NCBI GenBank assembly: GCA_020049615.1
Contig: JAIFKN010000068.1
Location: forward strand, 1-7,112
Length of the DNA stretch: 7,112 bases
Origin: a bacterium
Lineage (GTDB): Bacteria; Planctomycetota; UBA11346
Direction of reading: 5' to 3'
The position numbers and the translations under genes are program-made. Numbering within the stretch: the first letter of the stretch is position 1; each line of letters starts with the position of its first letter. The notes beneath the pieces were generated by a model. That model did no database searches, had not been told where the DNA came from, and saw only the letters and a program-made list of their open reading frames with translations. Positions 1 through 6,165 of this stretch are shown one piece after another.

Positions 1-170
1 CGGACGGTGCCGCCCTTGGTGATCTGGGCGTAGCTGATCTTCTCAGCCAGTCCGCGCAGGGCCGACACGTTGACCAGCGCGGCGGTCAGGGTCGACTTGC
101 CGTGGTCGATGTGGCCGATGGTGCCGACATTCACGTGCGGCTTGTTGCGGACGAACTTTTCCTTGGCCAT
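1..170 (-). CDS. tuf: Translation elongation factor Tu, N-terminal fragment (gene runs off the left edge)
   Basis: Only the first 56 codons and two bases of the next are inside the window. EF-Tu is the cytoplasmic GTPase that delivers aminoacyl-tRNA to the ribosome. The start [20 protein letters not shown] is textbook EF-Tu, followed by the G1/P-loop GHIDHGKST (residues 19-27). Two conservative changes from the common GHVDHGKTT are seen: V21 to I, and T26 to S at the Mg2+-coordinating position. After SYAQI the protein reads TKGGTVR, where E. coli has the acidic DNAPEEKARGIT segment of switch I; I recall this form from planctomycetes. The ATG is supported by a GGAGAG Shine-Dalgarno six bases upstream and by alignment to the family. 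The gene is the last of a tRNA-tuf transcription unit. Identity is near certain; whether the genome has a second tuf copy cannot be seen. Confidence 0.97.
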   Translation of the reverse strand, partial: MAKEKFVRNKPHVNVGTIGHIDHGKSTLTAALVNVSALRGLAEKISYAQITKGGTV

Positions 171-176
171 GACAGG

Positions 177-182
177 CTCTCC
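177..182 (-). promoter_or_regulatory. Ribosome binding site of tuf
   Basis: GGAGAG on the minus strand, separated by six bases (CCTGTC) from the tuf ATG at 168-170. It is the clearest Shine-Dalgarno sequence in the window and fixes the tuf start. The other genes here have weak or no such motif. Confidence 0.8.
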
Positions 183-229
183 GGGTGGGCGCGTGGTTGG
201 GCGCCTGTGTGTGGGTGTGAAGCGGGCGA

Positions 230-304
<75 letters not shown>

Positions 305-355
305 ATGTTACCCGGAAGACGCATCGCGATCCGCTCGACTGCCGCTGGACTGACC

Positions 356-429
356 TGGAGCGGGTGGAGGGAATCGAACCCTCGTCATCAGCTTGGAAGG
401 CTGCGGCTCTACCATTGAGCTACACCCGC
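356..429 (-). tRNA. glyT: tRNA-Gly (anticodon TCC)
   Basis: A complete cloverleaf with acceptor GCGGGTG/CACCCGC, D-arm GCTC/GAGC, anticodon loop CTTCCAA, T-arm GAGGG-TTCGATT-CCCTC, discriminator T and encoded CCA (356-358). Anticodon TCC reads GGA and GGG. The anticodon stem is GCAGC against GCTGA, so the top pair is a G27-A43 mismatch; the E. coli glyT stem has a Watson-Crick pair there. The gene lies between tRNA-Tyr and tRNA-Thr(GGT), as glyT does in the tufB operon. Confidence 0.96.
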
Positions 430-453
430 GGGACTGGGTGGCAGGACGGCGTC

Positions 454-539
454 TGGTGGGCAGAGAAGGATTCGAACCTTCGAAGGCGTAAGCCAGCAGA
501 TTTACAGTCTGCCCCGTTTGGCCGCTTCGGTATCTGCCC
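454..539 (-). tRNA. tyrU: tRNA-Tyr (anticodon GTA)
   Basis: A class II tRNA of 86 bases including encoded CCA (454-456). The acceptor is GGGCAGA/TCTGCCC with discriminator A, the D-stem is CCG/CGG, and the anticodon stem is GCAGA/TCTGC with loop CTGTAAA. A long variable arm contains the stem GGC-TTAC-GCC. The T-arm is GAAGG-TTCGAAT-CCTTC. The long variable arm and anticodon GTA together identify bacterial tRNA-Tyr. It lies 24 bases upstream of tRNA-Gly in the same unit, matching tyrU of the E. coli order. Confidence 0.96.
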
Positions 540-619
540 AGGATTCCGTCCGGGGGATCGCGATCATCTTCGTGGATGGCAAAGAGCGACATCAGACAAC
601 GACACGACAGGAGGCTCGT

Positions 620-695
620 TGGTGCCACCTGCCGGACTCGAACCGGCGACCTACGGTTTACAAAACCGTTGCTCTACCAGCTGAGCTAAGGTGGC
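620..695 (-). tRNA. thrU: tRNA-Thr (anticodon TGT)
   Basis: First gene of the tRNA-tuf unit. The acceptor is GCCACCT/AGGTGGC with discriminator A and encoded CCA (620-622). The D-arm is GCTC/GAGC, the anticodon stem ACGGT/ACCGT has loop TTTGTAA, and the T-arm is GCCGG-TTCGAGT-CCGGC. Anticodon TGT reads ACA and ACG, so the two Thr tRNAs here cover all four Thr codons with wobble. Position and anticodon match thrU of E. coli. Confidence 0.96.
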
Positions 696-704
696 GGCAC
701 GAAG

Positions 705-733
705 CCCCCTCCCCCCTTTTGGAAGGGCGGGGG
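705..733. repeat. C/G-tract imperfect inverted repeat between kinase and tRNA operon
   Basis: On the minus strand a CCCCC block, then CCC and CC, face GGGGGG and GGGGG across an AAAA loop, with a mismatch near the middle and G-T wobble pairs. It can form a strong hairpin on either strand. No U-run follows, so it is not a canonical Rho-independent terminator for the kinase transcript, though it could slow or end read-through into the tRNAs. It also occupies the spacer downstream of the TTGACA box. Confidence 0.45.
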
Positions 734-739
734 TGTCAA
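734..739 (-). promoter_or_regulatory. Candidate -35 element of the tRNA-tuf operon
   Basis: A perfect TTGACA reads on the minus strand, 38 bases before the 5' end of tRNA-Thr(TGT), a suitable distance for a promoter firing just upstream of the tRNA. The position 17 bases downstream is a G-run, not a TATAAT-like -10, so this is half a promoter at best. It is the only sigma70-like hexamer I can support in the gap 696-778. Confidence 0.3.
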
Positions 740-778
740 GGAGACCTCGGCGTGAAACCCGCCACCCCATGCCGTCGT

Positions 779-1755
779 CTACAGGCCAAGCGCCTTGCGG
801 ATCTCGTCGCGCAGGATCCACGCAATCGCGACGAAGGCCGAGAGGCCGGCGATGAGCATGATCCAGGTCGATAGCGCCCAACGTGGATCCGGCTCGGGCT
901 CGTTGAGGCCAGCGACGGCGGAGAGCTTCCGATCGAGCGCCAGCAGGCTCTGGAAGCGTTCGCGCGGGTTCTTCGCCAGGCAGCGGTCGACGATATCCTG
1001 CAGGGCGGGATCGAGTCCGCGCACGACCGGCACCGGTTCATTGCAGTGCTTGGCCATCAGGTCGTAGGCGTTGTCGGCGTCGAAAGGAGGTTTGCCGACG
1101 ACCAGTTCGAAGAAGATGACGCCCAGGGCGTAGATGTCGCTGGCCACGGTGACATCGCGGGTATTGCGGCACTGCTCCGGGCTCATGTAGAGCGGCGTTC
1201 CCATGACCTGACCGGTCTTGGTGATCTTGGTCATCGACGGGTCCCACGCCTTGGCCAGACCGAAGTCGGCCACCTTGACGCAGGCGCCCTTGCGGATGTC
1301 GCGGCGTTGCGCCCACCGGGCCTGGTCAGCAGCAGGTTCTCCGGCTTGATGTCGCGATGCACGGTCTTGGAGGAGCGCAGGCCGCGCAGCGCCATGACCA
1401 GGATCCAGGCCGCCTCCTTGGGTGGCAGCTTGCCGCGCGACTCCATCACTTCGCGCAGGCTGCCGCCCACCATGAACTCGAGGGCGAGGTAGGGGACGCC
1501 CTCGTGGCGACCGCTTTCGATGAGCTTGACCACATGCGGGCCGCGCGCGCCCTCAAGCACCTGGCGTTCGCGCTTGAAGCGCTGCTCATCGGCGAGGTTC
1601 TCGAGAATCTTGACCGCAACCTCCTCGTCGGAGCGCTTGAGGTGCCGGCAGCGGTAGACCGAACCGCATCCGCCCTCGCCGAGCTTCTGCACGACGCACC
1701 AGCGACCGACGAGGTCGTCCTTCTTGAGCTTGAGGCGATGTCCGAGCCGAGCCAC
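779..1755 (-). pseudogene. Hanks-type serine/threonine protein kinase with C-terminal membrane anchor, frameshifted
   Basis: Phosphotransfer signalling kinase of the eukaryotic-like (PknB) type, about 325 codons in two frames. N-terminal part (from a GTG at 1755): glycine loop GEGGCGSVY (26-34), VAVK lysine K49, C-helix E63, catalytic loop HRDIKPEN (133-140). Near 1310-1323 the frame breaks. The second frame supplies ACVKVADFGLAK, activation segment GTPLYMSPEQ, SDIYALGVIFFELVVGKPPF, and a C-terminal hydrophobic segment WALSTWIMLIAGLSAFVAIAWIL followed by RDEIRKALGL, ending at TAG (779-781). One extra base, for example in the CCC run at 1318-1320, would join the halves. All visible catalytic motifs are intact, so this is either a very recent mutation or a sequence error. 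The protein would be tail-anchored with the kinase in the cytoplasm. The start is uncertain: no good Shine-Dalgarno, and the frame stays open upstream into antisense of the next gene. Substrate unknown. Confidence 0.85.
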
Positions 1756-1894
1756 GCGGCGCGAGCATAGAGTGTGAGTCCCGTGCGCCAGGAGTCCCTG
1801 CGGGGCGGGAAGCCGGGCAGGACGATGTGTATGAGCGGCGGACGGGGACCAGGCGGGACTGGATCCTGCGGCCACGCCGACAGCATCCCCGCCC

Positions 1895-3046
1895 GTGGAC
1901 ACCGCCGCCATCCAGGCCTGGCTCGATGCCGCGCCCAACGCCGAGCGCACCGGCGACTTCCGCGCCATCCGGCCGGAGCGCATGCGCGCCTTCCTCGCCC
2001 GCCTGCCCGCCCCGCCGCCCCCCTGCACGGTCGCCGGGACCAAGGGCAAGGGCAGCACCGTACGGTTGATCGAGGCCGCTTTGAATGGCAACGGCCTCGC
2101 CACCGTCGCCTTCAGCAGTCCGCATGTCGTCTCGGTGATGGAACGCTGGCGGATCGATGGGGCCGAGGCCGATCCCGCCATCATCGCCCCCCTGTGCCGA
2201 CGGGTCGAGGCCGAGGAACTGGCCGCCGGCATCCGGCTAAGCTGGTTCGAGCGCACCTTCGCGGTCGCGTGCCTGCTGGCGCACGCACGTCAATGCGCCT
2301 TCGTCTGCGAGGTCGGGCTCGGCGGGCGGCTCGACGCGACCAACGCCCTCGACGCGACGGTGGCGGTGCTCAGCCAGGTGTCGCACGACCATCGTGAGGT
2401 GCTGGGACCGACCACCTGGCACATCGCACATGAGAAGCTGGCGATCAGCCGGCCCGGCCATCCGCTGGTCATCGCACCGCAGGAGGCCGCCACCACGCTG
2501 GCCGTCTGGCACCGCCTGCCGCCCGGCCGCGAGGTACGCTGGGCGCAGCGTCCGGCGCAGCCGTTCGATCTCGCCCTGATCGGGGCGCACCAGCAGGACA
2601 ACGCGGCGACGGCGCTGCTCGCCGCGCGACTATACCGGCCGGACATCGACCCGGCTCTGGCCCGCGCCGGCATGCGTACGGCGACCCTGCCGGCCCGCTG
2701 CCAGATGCTCGGCCGGGCGCTGGTCGATGGGGCGCACAACGGTCCGTCGCTGCGCACTGCGCTCCAGGTGGCAGCGGAACGGCTCGCCCCCGGCTGGACC
2801 CTGGTGCTGGGCACGGCGCGGGACAAGGAGATCGACGAGATGCTGGCCGTGATCCCGAGCGGCACGCCAGTGGTCCGCTGCGGCTTCGCCAGTCTGCGTG
2901 CGCGCGGCGAGGCTGACTGGCCGGACGCGGCGCGGCGCTGGCCGTGGCACGCGGACGTCACCGCGGCCCTTGCCGCAGTCCCGGGCCAGGTGCTGGTGGC
3001 CGGCAGCCTCTACCTCGCTGGCGAGGCGCTGCAGGCTCTGCGCTGA
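1895..3046 (+). CDS. folC: Mur-ligase-family folylpolyglutamate/dihydrofolate synthase (FolC-like)
   Basis: Predicted cytoplasmic ATP-dependent ligase that adds glutamate to dihydropteroate or reduced folates, in folate synthesis and retention. Family landmarks along the 383 residues: ATP P-loop AGTKGKGST (47-55; the common form is AGTNGKGST), FSSPHVVSVMERWRIDG (73-89), CEVGLGGRLDATNA (138-151), SQVSHDHREVLG (160-171), IAHEKLAI (177-184; the Lys is the likely carbamylated residue), AHQQDNAATALLAA (231-244), and the C-terminal domain opening LVDGAHNGP (276-284), where most homologues have HNP. It is somewhat shorter than the roughly 420 residues usual for FolC. The GTG start has no clear Shine-Dalgarno but preserves the family N-terminal helix ending RMRAFLARL. 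It is divergent from the kinase (139-base gap) and convergent with the microprotein gene (one base between stops). The family is secure; which folate step it performs is inferred. Confidence 0.9.
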   Translation: MDTAAIQAWLDAAPNAERTGDFRAIRPERMRAFLARLPAPPPPCTVAGTKGKGSTVRLIEAALNGNGLATVAFSSPHVVSVMERWRIDGAEADPAIIAPLCRRVEAEELAAGIRLSWFERTFAVACLLAHARQCAFVCEVGLGGRLDATNALDATVAVLSQVSHDHREVLGPTTWHIAHEKLAISRPGHPLVIAPQEAATTLAVWHRLPPGREVRWAQRPAQPFDLALIGAHQQDNAATALLAARLYRPDIDPALARAGMRTATLPARCQMLGRALVDGAHNGPSLRTALQVAAERLAPGWTLVLGTARDKEIDEMLAVIPSGTPVVRCGFASLRARGEADWPDAARRWPWHADVTAALAAVPGQVLVAGSLYLAGEALQALR

Positions 3047-3054
3047 CTCAGCGC
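3040..3054. repeat. Perfect 15-bp palindrome spanning two convergent stop codons
   Basis: GCGCTGA-C-TCAGCGC: seven-base arms around a single C at 3047. The folC-like TGA (3044-3046) and the microprotein TGA (complement of 3048-3050) are its inner halves. There is no T-tract on either side, so a classical terminator is not supported. Part of the symmetry follows simply from two facing TGA codons. Confidence 0.6.
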
Positions 3055-3137
3055 CGACGGTCGCGCAGCCAGAAGGCGATGCCGACCACGATGGCGGCGG
3101 TGATGGCGGCGACGGCGGCGGGGATCATCCAGCGCAT
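3048..3137 (-). CDS. 29-residue single-pass membrane microprotein
   Basis: A 29-codon frame starting ATG two bases after the TGA of the SPFH gene. It begins MRWMIPAAVAAITAAIVVGI, continues AFWL and ends RDRRR, then TGA. Residues 4-24 form one uninterrupted hydrophobic helix long enough to cross the membrane. The basic tail RDRRR predicts a cytoplasmic C-terminus. Placement right behind the SPFH stop suggests translational coupling by re-initiation, and no separate Shine-Dalgarno is seen. It fills the gap between SPFH and folC-like genes almost exactly, to within one base of the opposing stop. I do not recognise a family. A small partner or regulator of the SPFH protein is the simplest idea, but it is inference. 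A chance frame in GC-rich DNA is possible, though the clean TM-plus-basic-tail pattern and position argue for a gene. Confidence 0.6.
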   Translation of the reverse strand: MRWMIPAAVAAITAAIVVGIAFWLRDRRR

Positions 3138-3139
3138 GA

Positions 3140-4729
3140 TCAGGGCTTCGCCGGCTGGGTGGAGCTGCGCAGCAGGGTGCCAGCGAGGGCGTCGAGCGCC
3201 CCGCCGCCGCCGCTGACCATGACCTGCGGTGCGATCTGCACCTTGCCCTCGGCGACCAGCTTGAGCAGTTCCAGCTGCACCACGCCCGGAGCGCCGATCG
3301 CCTTGGCCAGGCCTTCATAGGCCTTCATCCGCGCCTCGGCGGTGATCTGGATGTAGCTGGCCTCGCCCTTGGCCTCGGCCTCGCGCGCCTTGGCCGCCTG
3401 CTCCTTGACCTGCACCTGGAAGCTGGCCTGCACCACCTGGCGCTGCTGCTCGGCCTCCTCCTGGGCGCGGATGAAGGTGGCGCGGCTCTCCTCGGCCTTG
3501 CGCTTCTGGTCGAAGGTCTGCTGCTGGTTGACCGCAACTTCCCGGTCGGTCTGGGTGGCGATCAGCGCCTTGCCGGCTTCGCTATGGTCGAGTTCGATCT
3601 GGGCGACGAACACGCCGTCGGTGTTGAGACGGTACTTCTTGAGCTCCTCACGCATGCGTTCGGTCGCCTGCTGCTGCACCTGCGAGCGGCTGGAGACGAA
3701 CTGCAGGGCATTCATCGTCTCCGCCACGTCGCGGAAGATGGTGCGGATGTTGGGCAGGATGACCCGTGCCTCGAGATTGGTCAGGGCCTCCTCCTCCTGG
3801 TCGTCCTTGGTCGTGCGGTCGGGATCGCCGAGCAGGGCGACGAGGTGCGGGGCGTCAGCCGAAGCGATGTTGACGCCGACGCGGACGTCGACCGGGAACT
3901 GGAAGCCGTCCTTGCTGCGCACCTTGATCGCCCACTTCACGTCTTGGTAGGTATAGACCCGGTTCGTCGTCGCCACCTTGATCACGCTGAAGGCCTCGGG
4001 ATGCAGGTAGTAGGCGCCGGGCGAGAGCGGCACCTGCCACAGCCCGCGCATGCCGCGAGAGACCAGCGGCGTGCCGTTGACCACCTCCACCTGCTGGCCC
4101 GCCGTGGGCTGGTATTCCTTGCCGTCATTGGCCTTGATCACCGCCACCTCGCCGGCCGCCACCACCAGGGCCGGCTTGGCCTCGACGGTGAACAGGCGCG
4201 GGTTGTAGCGATAGCGGCCCGGGGTCAGCACGGTGAGCTGCGGCCCGCGATAGCCGAAGCCCTGCTCGGGCGTGGCACCGAGGAACTTCTGTCCGTCGAG
4301 CAATTCGTCGGCCGACGGCCATTCCGGCGCGTAGACGGTGCCGGGCGGCAGCGGCTTGCCGTCCAGGGCCATGACCACGCCGAGATGGCCGGTCTCGACC
4401 GTCACGGTCGGGACCTGTTCGACGGTGTAGAGCCACGGCCAGTAGCCGAAATGCCAGCCAGGTCCAAGGACCTTGGCCTGCGGCCCCTTCTCGTCATGCG
4501 CCGCGACCACGCGGTTGGCCGGCAGGTCGGGGCCGAAGTGGCGGATGACCACACCGCCCTGGTCGTCGTTCACCGACACCGCCGAGGAGAAGCCGACCGC
4601 GGTCAGGCCGGTGACGCCCAGCGCGATGCCGGCGGCGATGCCCAGCGCCCGCACCCGCACCAGTCCCGGGACCAGGGCCAGCAGCGCGCCAGCGAAGAGC
4701 AGGAACAGTCCGAAGATGAAAAGGATCAT
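3140..4729 (-). CDS. Two-TM SPFH/band-7 (stomatin/flotillin-like) membrane protein with N-terminal repeats
   Basis: 529 residues from the ATG at 4729. A GTG at 4738 would add three residues, but a GGGA motif is well spaced only for the ATG. Residues 1-21 and about 28-50 are two hydrophobic helices. Residues about 55-255 hold a repeated beta unit: GPGWHFGYWPWLYTVEQVP then GVVMALDGKPLPPG, TPGRYRYNPRLFTVEAKPA then GEVAVIKANDGK, and a third SPGAYYLHPEAFSVIK. An SPFH core follows (about 257-385; VYTYQDVKWAIKV, VRVGVNI, NLEARVILPNIRTIFRDV). Then comes an Ala/Gln/Glu/Arg-rich coiled coil (about 392-477) and the end GLAKAIGAPGVVQLELLKLVAEGKVQ, with a Gly-rich tail. SPFH proteins form ring- or cage-like membrane scaffolds that organise lipids and partner proteins. 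It lies 30 bases after the M20 gene and two bases before the microprotein. The client is unknown. Confidence 0.88.
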   Translation of the reverse strand: MILFIFGLFLLFAGALLALVPGLVRVRALGIAAGIALGVTGLTAVGFSSAVSVNDDQGGVVIRHFGPDLPANRVVAAHDEKGPQAKVLGPGWHFGYWPWLYTVEQVPTVTVETGHLGVVMALDGKPLPPGTVYAPEWPSADELLDGQKFLGATPEQGFGYRGPQLTVLTPGRYRYNPRLFTVEAKPALVVAAGEVAVIKANDGKEYQPTAGQQVEVVNGTPLVSRGMRGLWQVPLSPGAYYLHPEAFSVIKVATTNRVYTYQDVKWAIKVRSKDGFQFPVDVRVGVNIASADAPHLVALLGDPDRTTKDDQEEEALTNLEARVILPNIRTIFRDVAETMNALQFVSSRSQVQQQATERMREELKKYRLNTDGVFVAQIELDHSEAGKALIATQTDREVAVNQQQTFDQKRKAEESRATFIRAQEEAEQQRQVVQASFQVQVKEQAAKAREAEAKGEASYIQITAEARMKAYEGLAKAIGAPGVVQLELLKLVAEGKVQIAPQVMVSGGGGALDALAGTLLRSSTQPAKP

Positions 4730-4759
4730 GGGCGGCACTGTCCCAGCCGGCCCCAGGCG

Positions 4760-6136
4760 TCAACCGCCAGCAAGGTATCCCATGAGCGCGACTTCACTCT
4801 TCAGCGCCGACAGCGCGTCGGCCAGCAGCAGGCCCTCGTTCTCGGCGTGGGCGCCGCTCTGCGGGTCCTCGACGCCCAGCAGCAGGGCCGGCACACCGCC
4901 GAGCAGCGCGGTCATCTCGCCGACGAAGGGGATCGAGGCGCCGCATCCGATAGCCACCGGCTGCACGCCGAAGCCGCGAGCGAGGGCGGCGCGGGCGGCG
5001 GCGAAGGCCGGATGAGCCGTGTCGGTACCCCAGGCGTGGCCCGGCTCGCGCTCGGTGAGCGTGAGGCGCATGCCGGCGGGCGCGTGCGCGCGCAGGTGGT
5101 CGCACAGCGCCCGCATCAGCGCTTCCGGATCCTGGTCGGGGACGATGCGCAGACCGAGCCGTGCCCAGGCGCTGTCCATGACCACGTTGCCGGTGCGGCC
5201 GCGCTCGCCGCACTGGATGGCCGGCTGCCGCCACAACCGGGCATGCGCCTCGACCGCATCGCGCGGCGCCTGCGCCGGATCGAGCATGCCGGAGACCTCG
5301 GCGAACCACCCCGGGGTGTAGGGCAGACGGGCGAAATCGGCGCGGTCGGCATCGCTCAGCGGCCGCACCCCCTGCAGCAGGACCGGCACGGCGATGCGGC
5401 CCTGATCGTCGGTGAGGGTGGCGAGCAGTCGCGCCAACGCCGCCGCCGGATCGGGCACCGCGCCGCCCCACAGCCCACTGTGCAGCGGCGCCTTCAGCGC
5501 CGACAGTTCGACCTCGACGACGAGGTGGCCGCGCAGGCTGGTGGTGATCGAGGGCAGCCCGGCGGCGTAGTTGCCGGCGTCCATCACCAGCACCGCATCG
5601 GCGCGCAGTTCGGCGAGGTGCTGCTTGAGGAATTCCGAAAAATGCGGACTGCCGACCTCCTCCTCGCCCTCGATGATGGCGACGAGATTGATCGGCGGGG
5701 CGCCGGCAGTCGCGTTCCATGCCGCCGCCGCGGCGCAATGGCACATGATGCCGGCCTTGTCGTCGGCCGTGCCGCGGCCCCACATGCGCCCGTCGCGGAT
5801 GACCGGTTCATGCGGCGGCGAGCGCCACAACGCCTCGCGCAGCGGCGGCTGGACGTCGTGATGCGCGTACAGCAGCAGGGTCGGCCGCGACGGCCCGGCG
5901 CGGCGGTCGACCGCCAGCACCGCGGGATGCGCGCCGCCGCCGGGCAGCACGCGGACGTCGGGGAAGCCGGCGTCGCGGAACCACGTCGCGGTGGCCTCCG
6001 CGCTGGCGACCACATGCGCCGGATCGAAACCAGGGAAGCTGCACGAGGGGATGCGCACCAGCGCGGCAAGTCGTTCGAGGGTCTGCGGCCAGGCGGCCTC
6101 GGCGTGGGCGATGGCGGCGTCGATGGGCGAAGGCAT
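4760..6136 (-). CDS. M20 family zinc metallopeptidase (dipeptidase-like)
   Basis: A 458-residue di-zinc aminoacyl hydrolase of the M20 group, closest in pattern to carnosinase/PepV-type dipeptidases. Metal and catalytic residues read in order: H92 and D94 in YAHHDVQP, bridging D125 in WGRGTADDKAG, general base E159 and ligand E160 in GEEEVGS, D186 in VMDAGNY, and H430 in SGAHAENEG. The lid domain has PLHSGLWGGAVPDPAAALARLL (217-238), with the conserved His219. GCGASIPFVGEM (397-408) is the usual C-terminal family stretch. No signal peptide, so cytoplasmic. The frame is open upstream into the preceding gene, but family alignment places the start at the ATG at 6136 (MPSPIDAAIAHAEAAW). It lies 29 bases after the GH2 gene and is likely co-transcribed. 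All catalytic residues are present; the exact peptide substrate cannot be read from sequence. Confidence 0.92.
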   Translation of the reverse strand: MPSPIDAAIAHAEAAWPQTLERLAALVRIPSCSFPGFDPAHVVASAEATATWFRDAGFPDVRVLPGGGAHPAVLAVDRRAGPSRPTLLLYAHHDVQPPLREALWRSPPHEPVIRDGRMWGRGTADDKAGIMCHCAAAAAWNATAGAPPINLVAIIEGEEEVGSPHFSEFLKQHLAELRADAVLVMDAGNYAAGLPSITTSLRGHLVVEVELSALKAPLHSGLWGGAVPDPAAALARLLATLTDDQGRIAVPVLLQGVRPLSDADRADFARLPYTPGWFAEVSGMLDPAQAPRDAVEAHARLWRQPAIQCGERGRTGNVVMDSAWARLGLRIVPDQDPEALMRALCDHLRAHAPAGMRLTLTEREPGHAWGTDTAHPAFAAARAALARGFGVQPVAIGCGASIPFVGEMTALLGGVPALLLGVEDPQSGAHAENEGLLLADALSALKSEVALMGYLAGG

Positions 6137-6153
6137 GGCGGCATGATGCCGCC
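6137..6153. repeat. Inverted repeat abutting the M20 start codon
   Basis: GGCGGCAT-C-ATGCCGCC on the minus strand, directly 5' of the M20 ATG and inside the 29-base GH2-M20 gap. As RNA it would fold as a six-pair GC stem with loop ATCAT. The only Shine-Dalgarno-like bases (GGGAC, GGGAT at 6156-6165) lie on the far side, so folding would bring them close to the ATG. The loop contains another ATG in a different frame. The symmetry is visible; a regulatory role is inference. Confidence 0.5.
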
Positions 6154-6165
6154 GGATCCCGTCCC

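Noticed and set aside
556..565. GATCGCGATC palindrome between tRNA-Tyr and tRNA-Thr
   Set aside because: Ten bases of symmetry in GC-rich spacer, isolated, with no neighbouring promoter or repeat partner; easily chance.
1273..1316. Separate small kinase starting at a GTG just before ADFG
   Set aside because: Such a protein would lack the ATP-binding lobe and catalytic loop, which lie immediately upstream in a neighbouring frame; one frameshifted gene is the simpler reading.
1756..1894. Possible divergent promoters between kinase and folC-like genes
   Set aside because: A TATGCT-like hexamer (1764-1769, minus strand) has no convincing -35 partner, and nothing sigma70-like is seen for the plus-strand gene.
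1756..2256. Upstream extension of the kinase reading frame on the minus strand
   Set aside because: It lies antisense to the folC-like gene, is low-complexity Ala/Arg/Ser-rich, and lies outside the kinase fold; the GTG at 1755 is a sufficient start.
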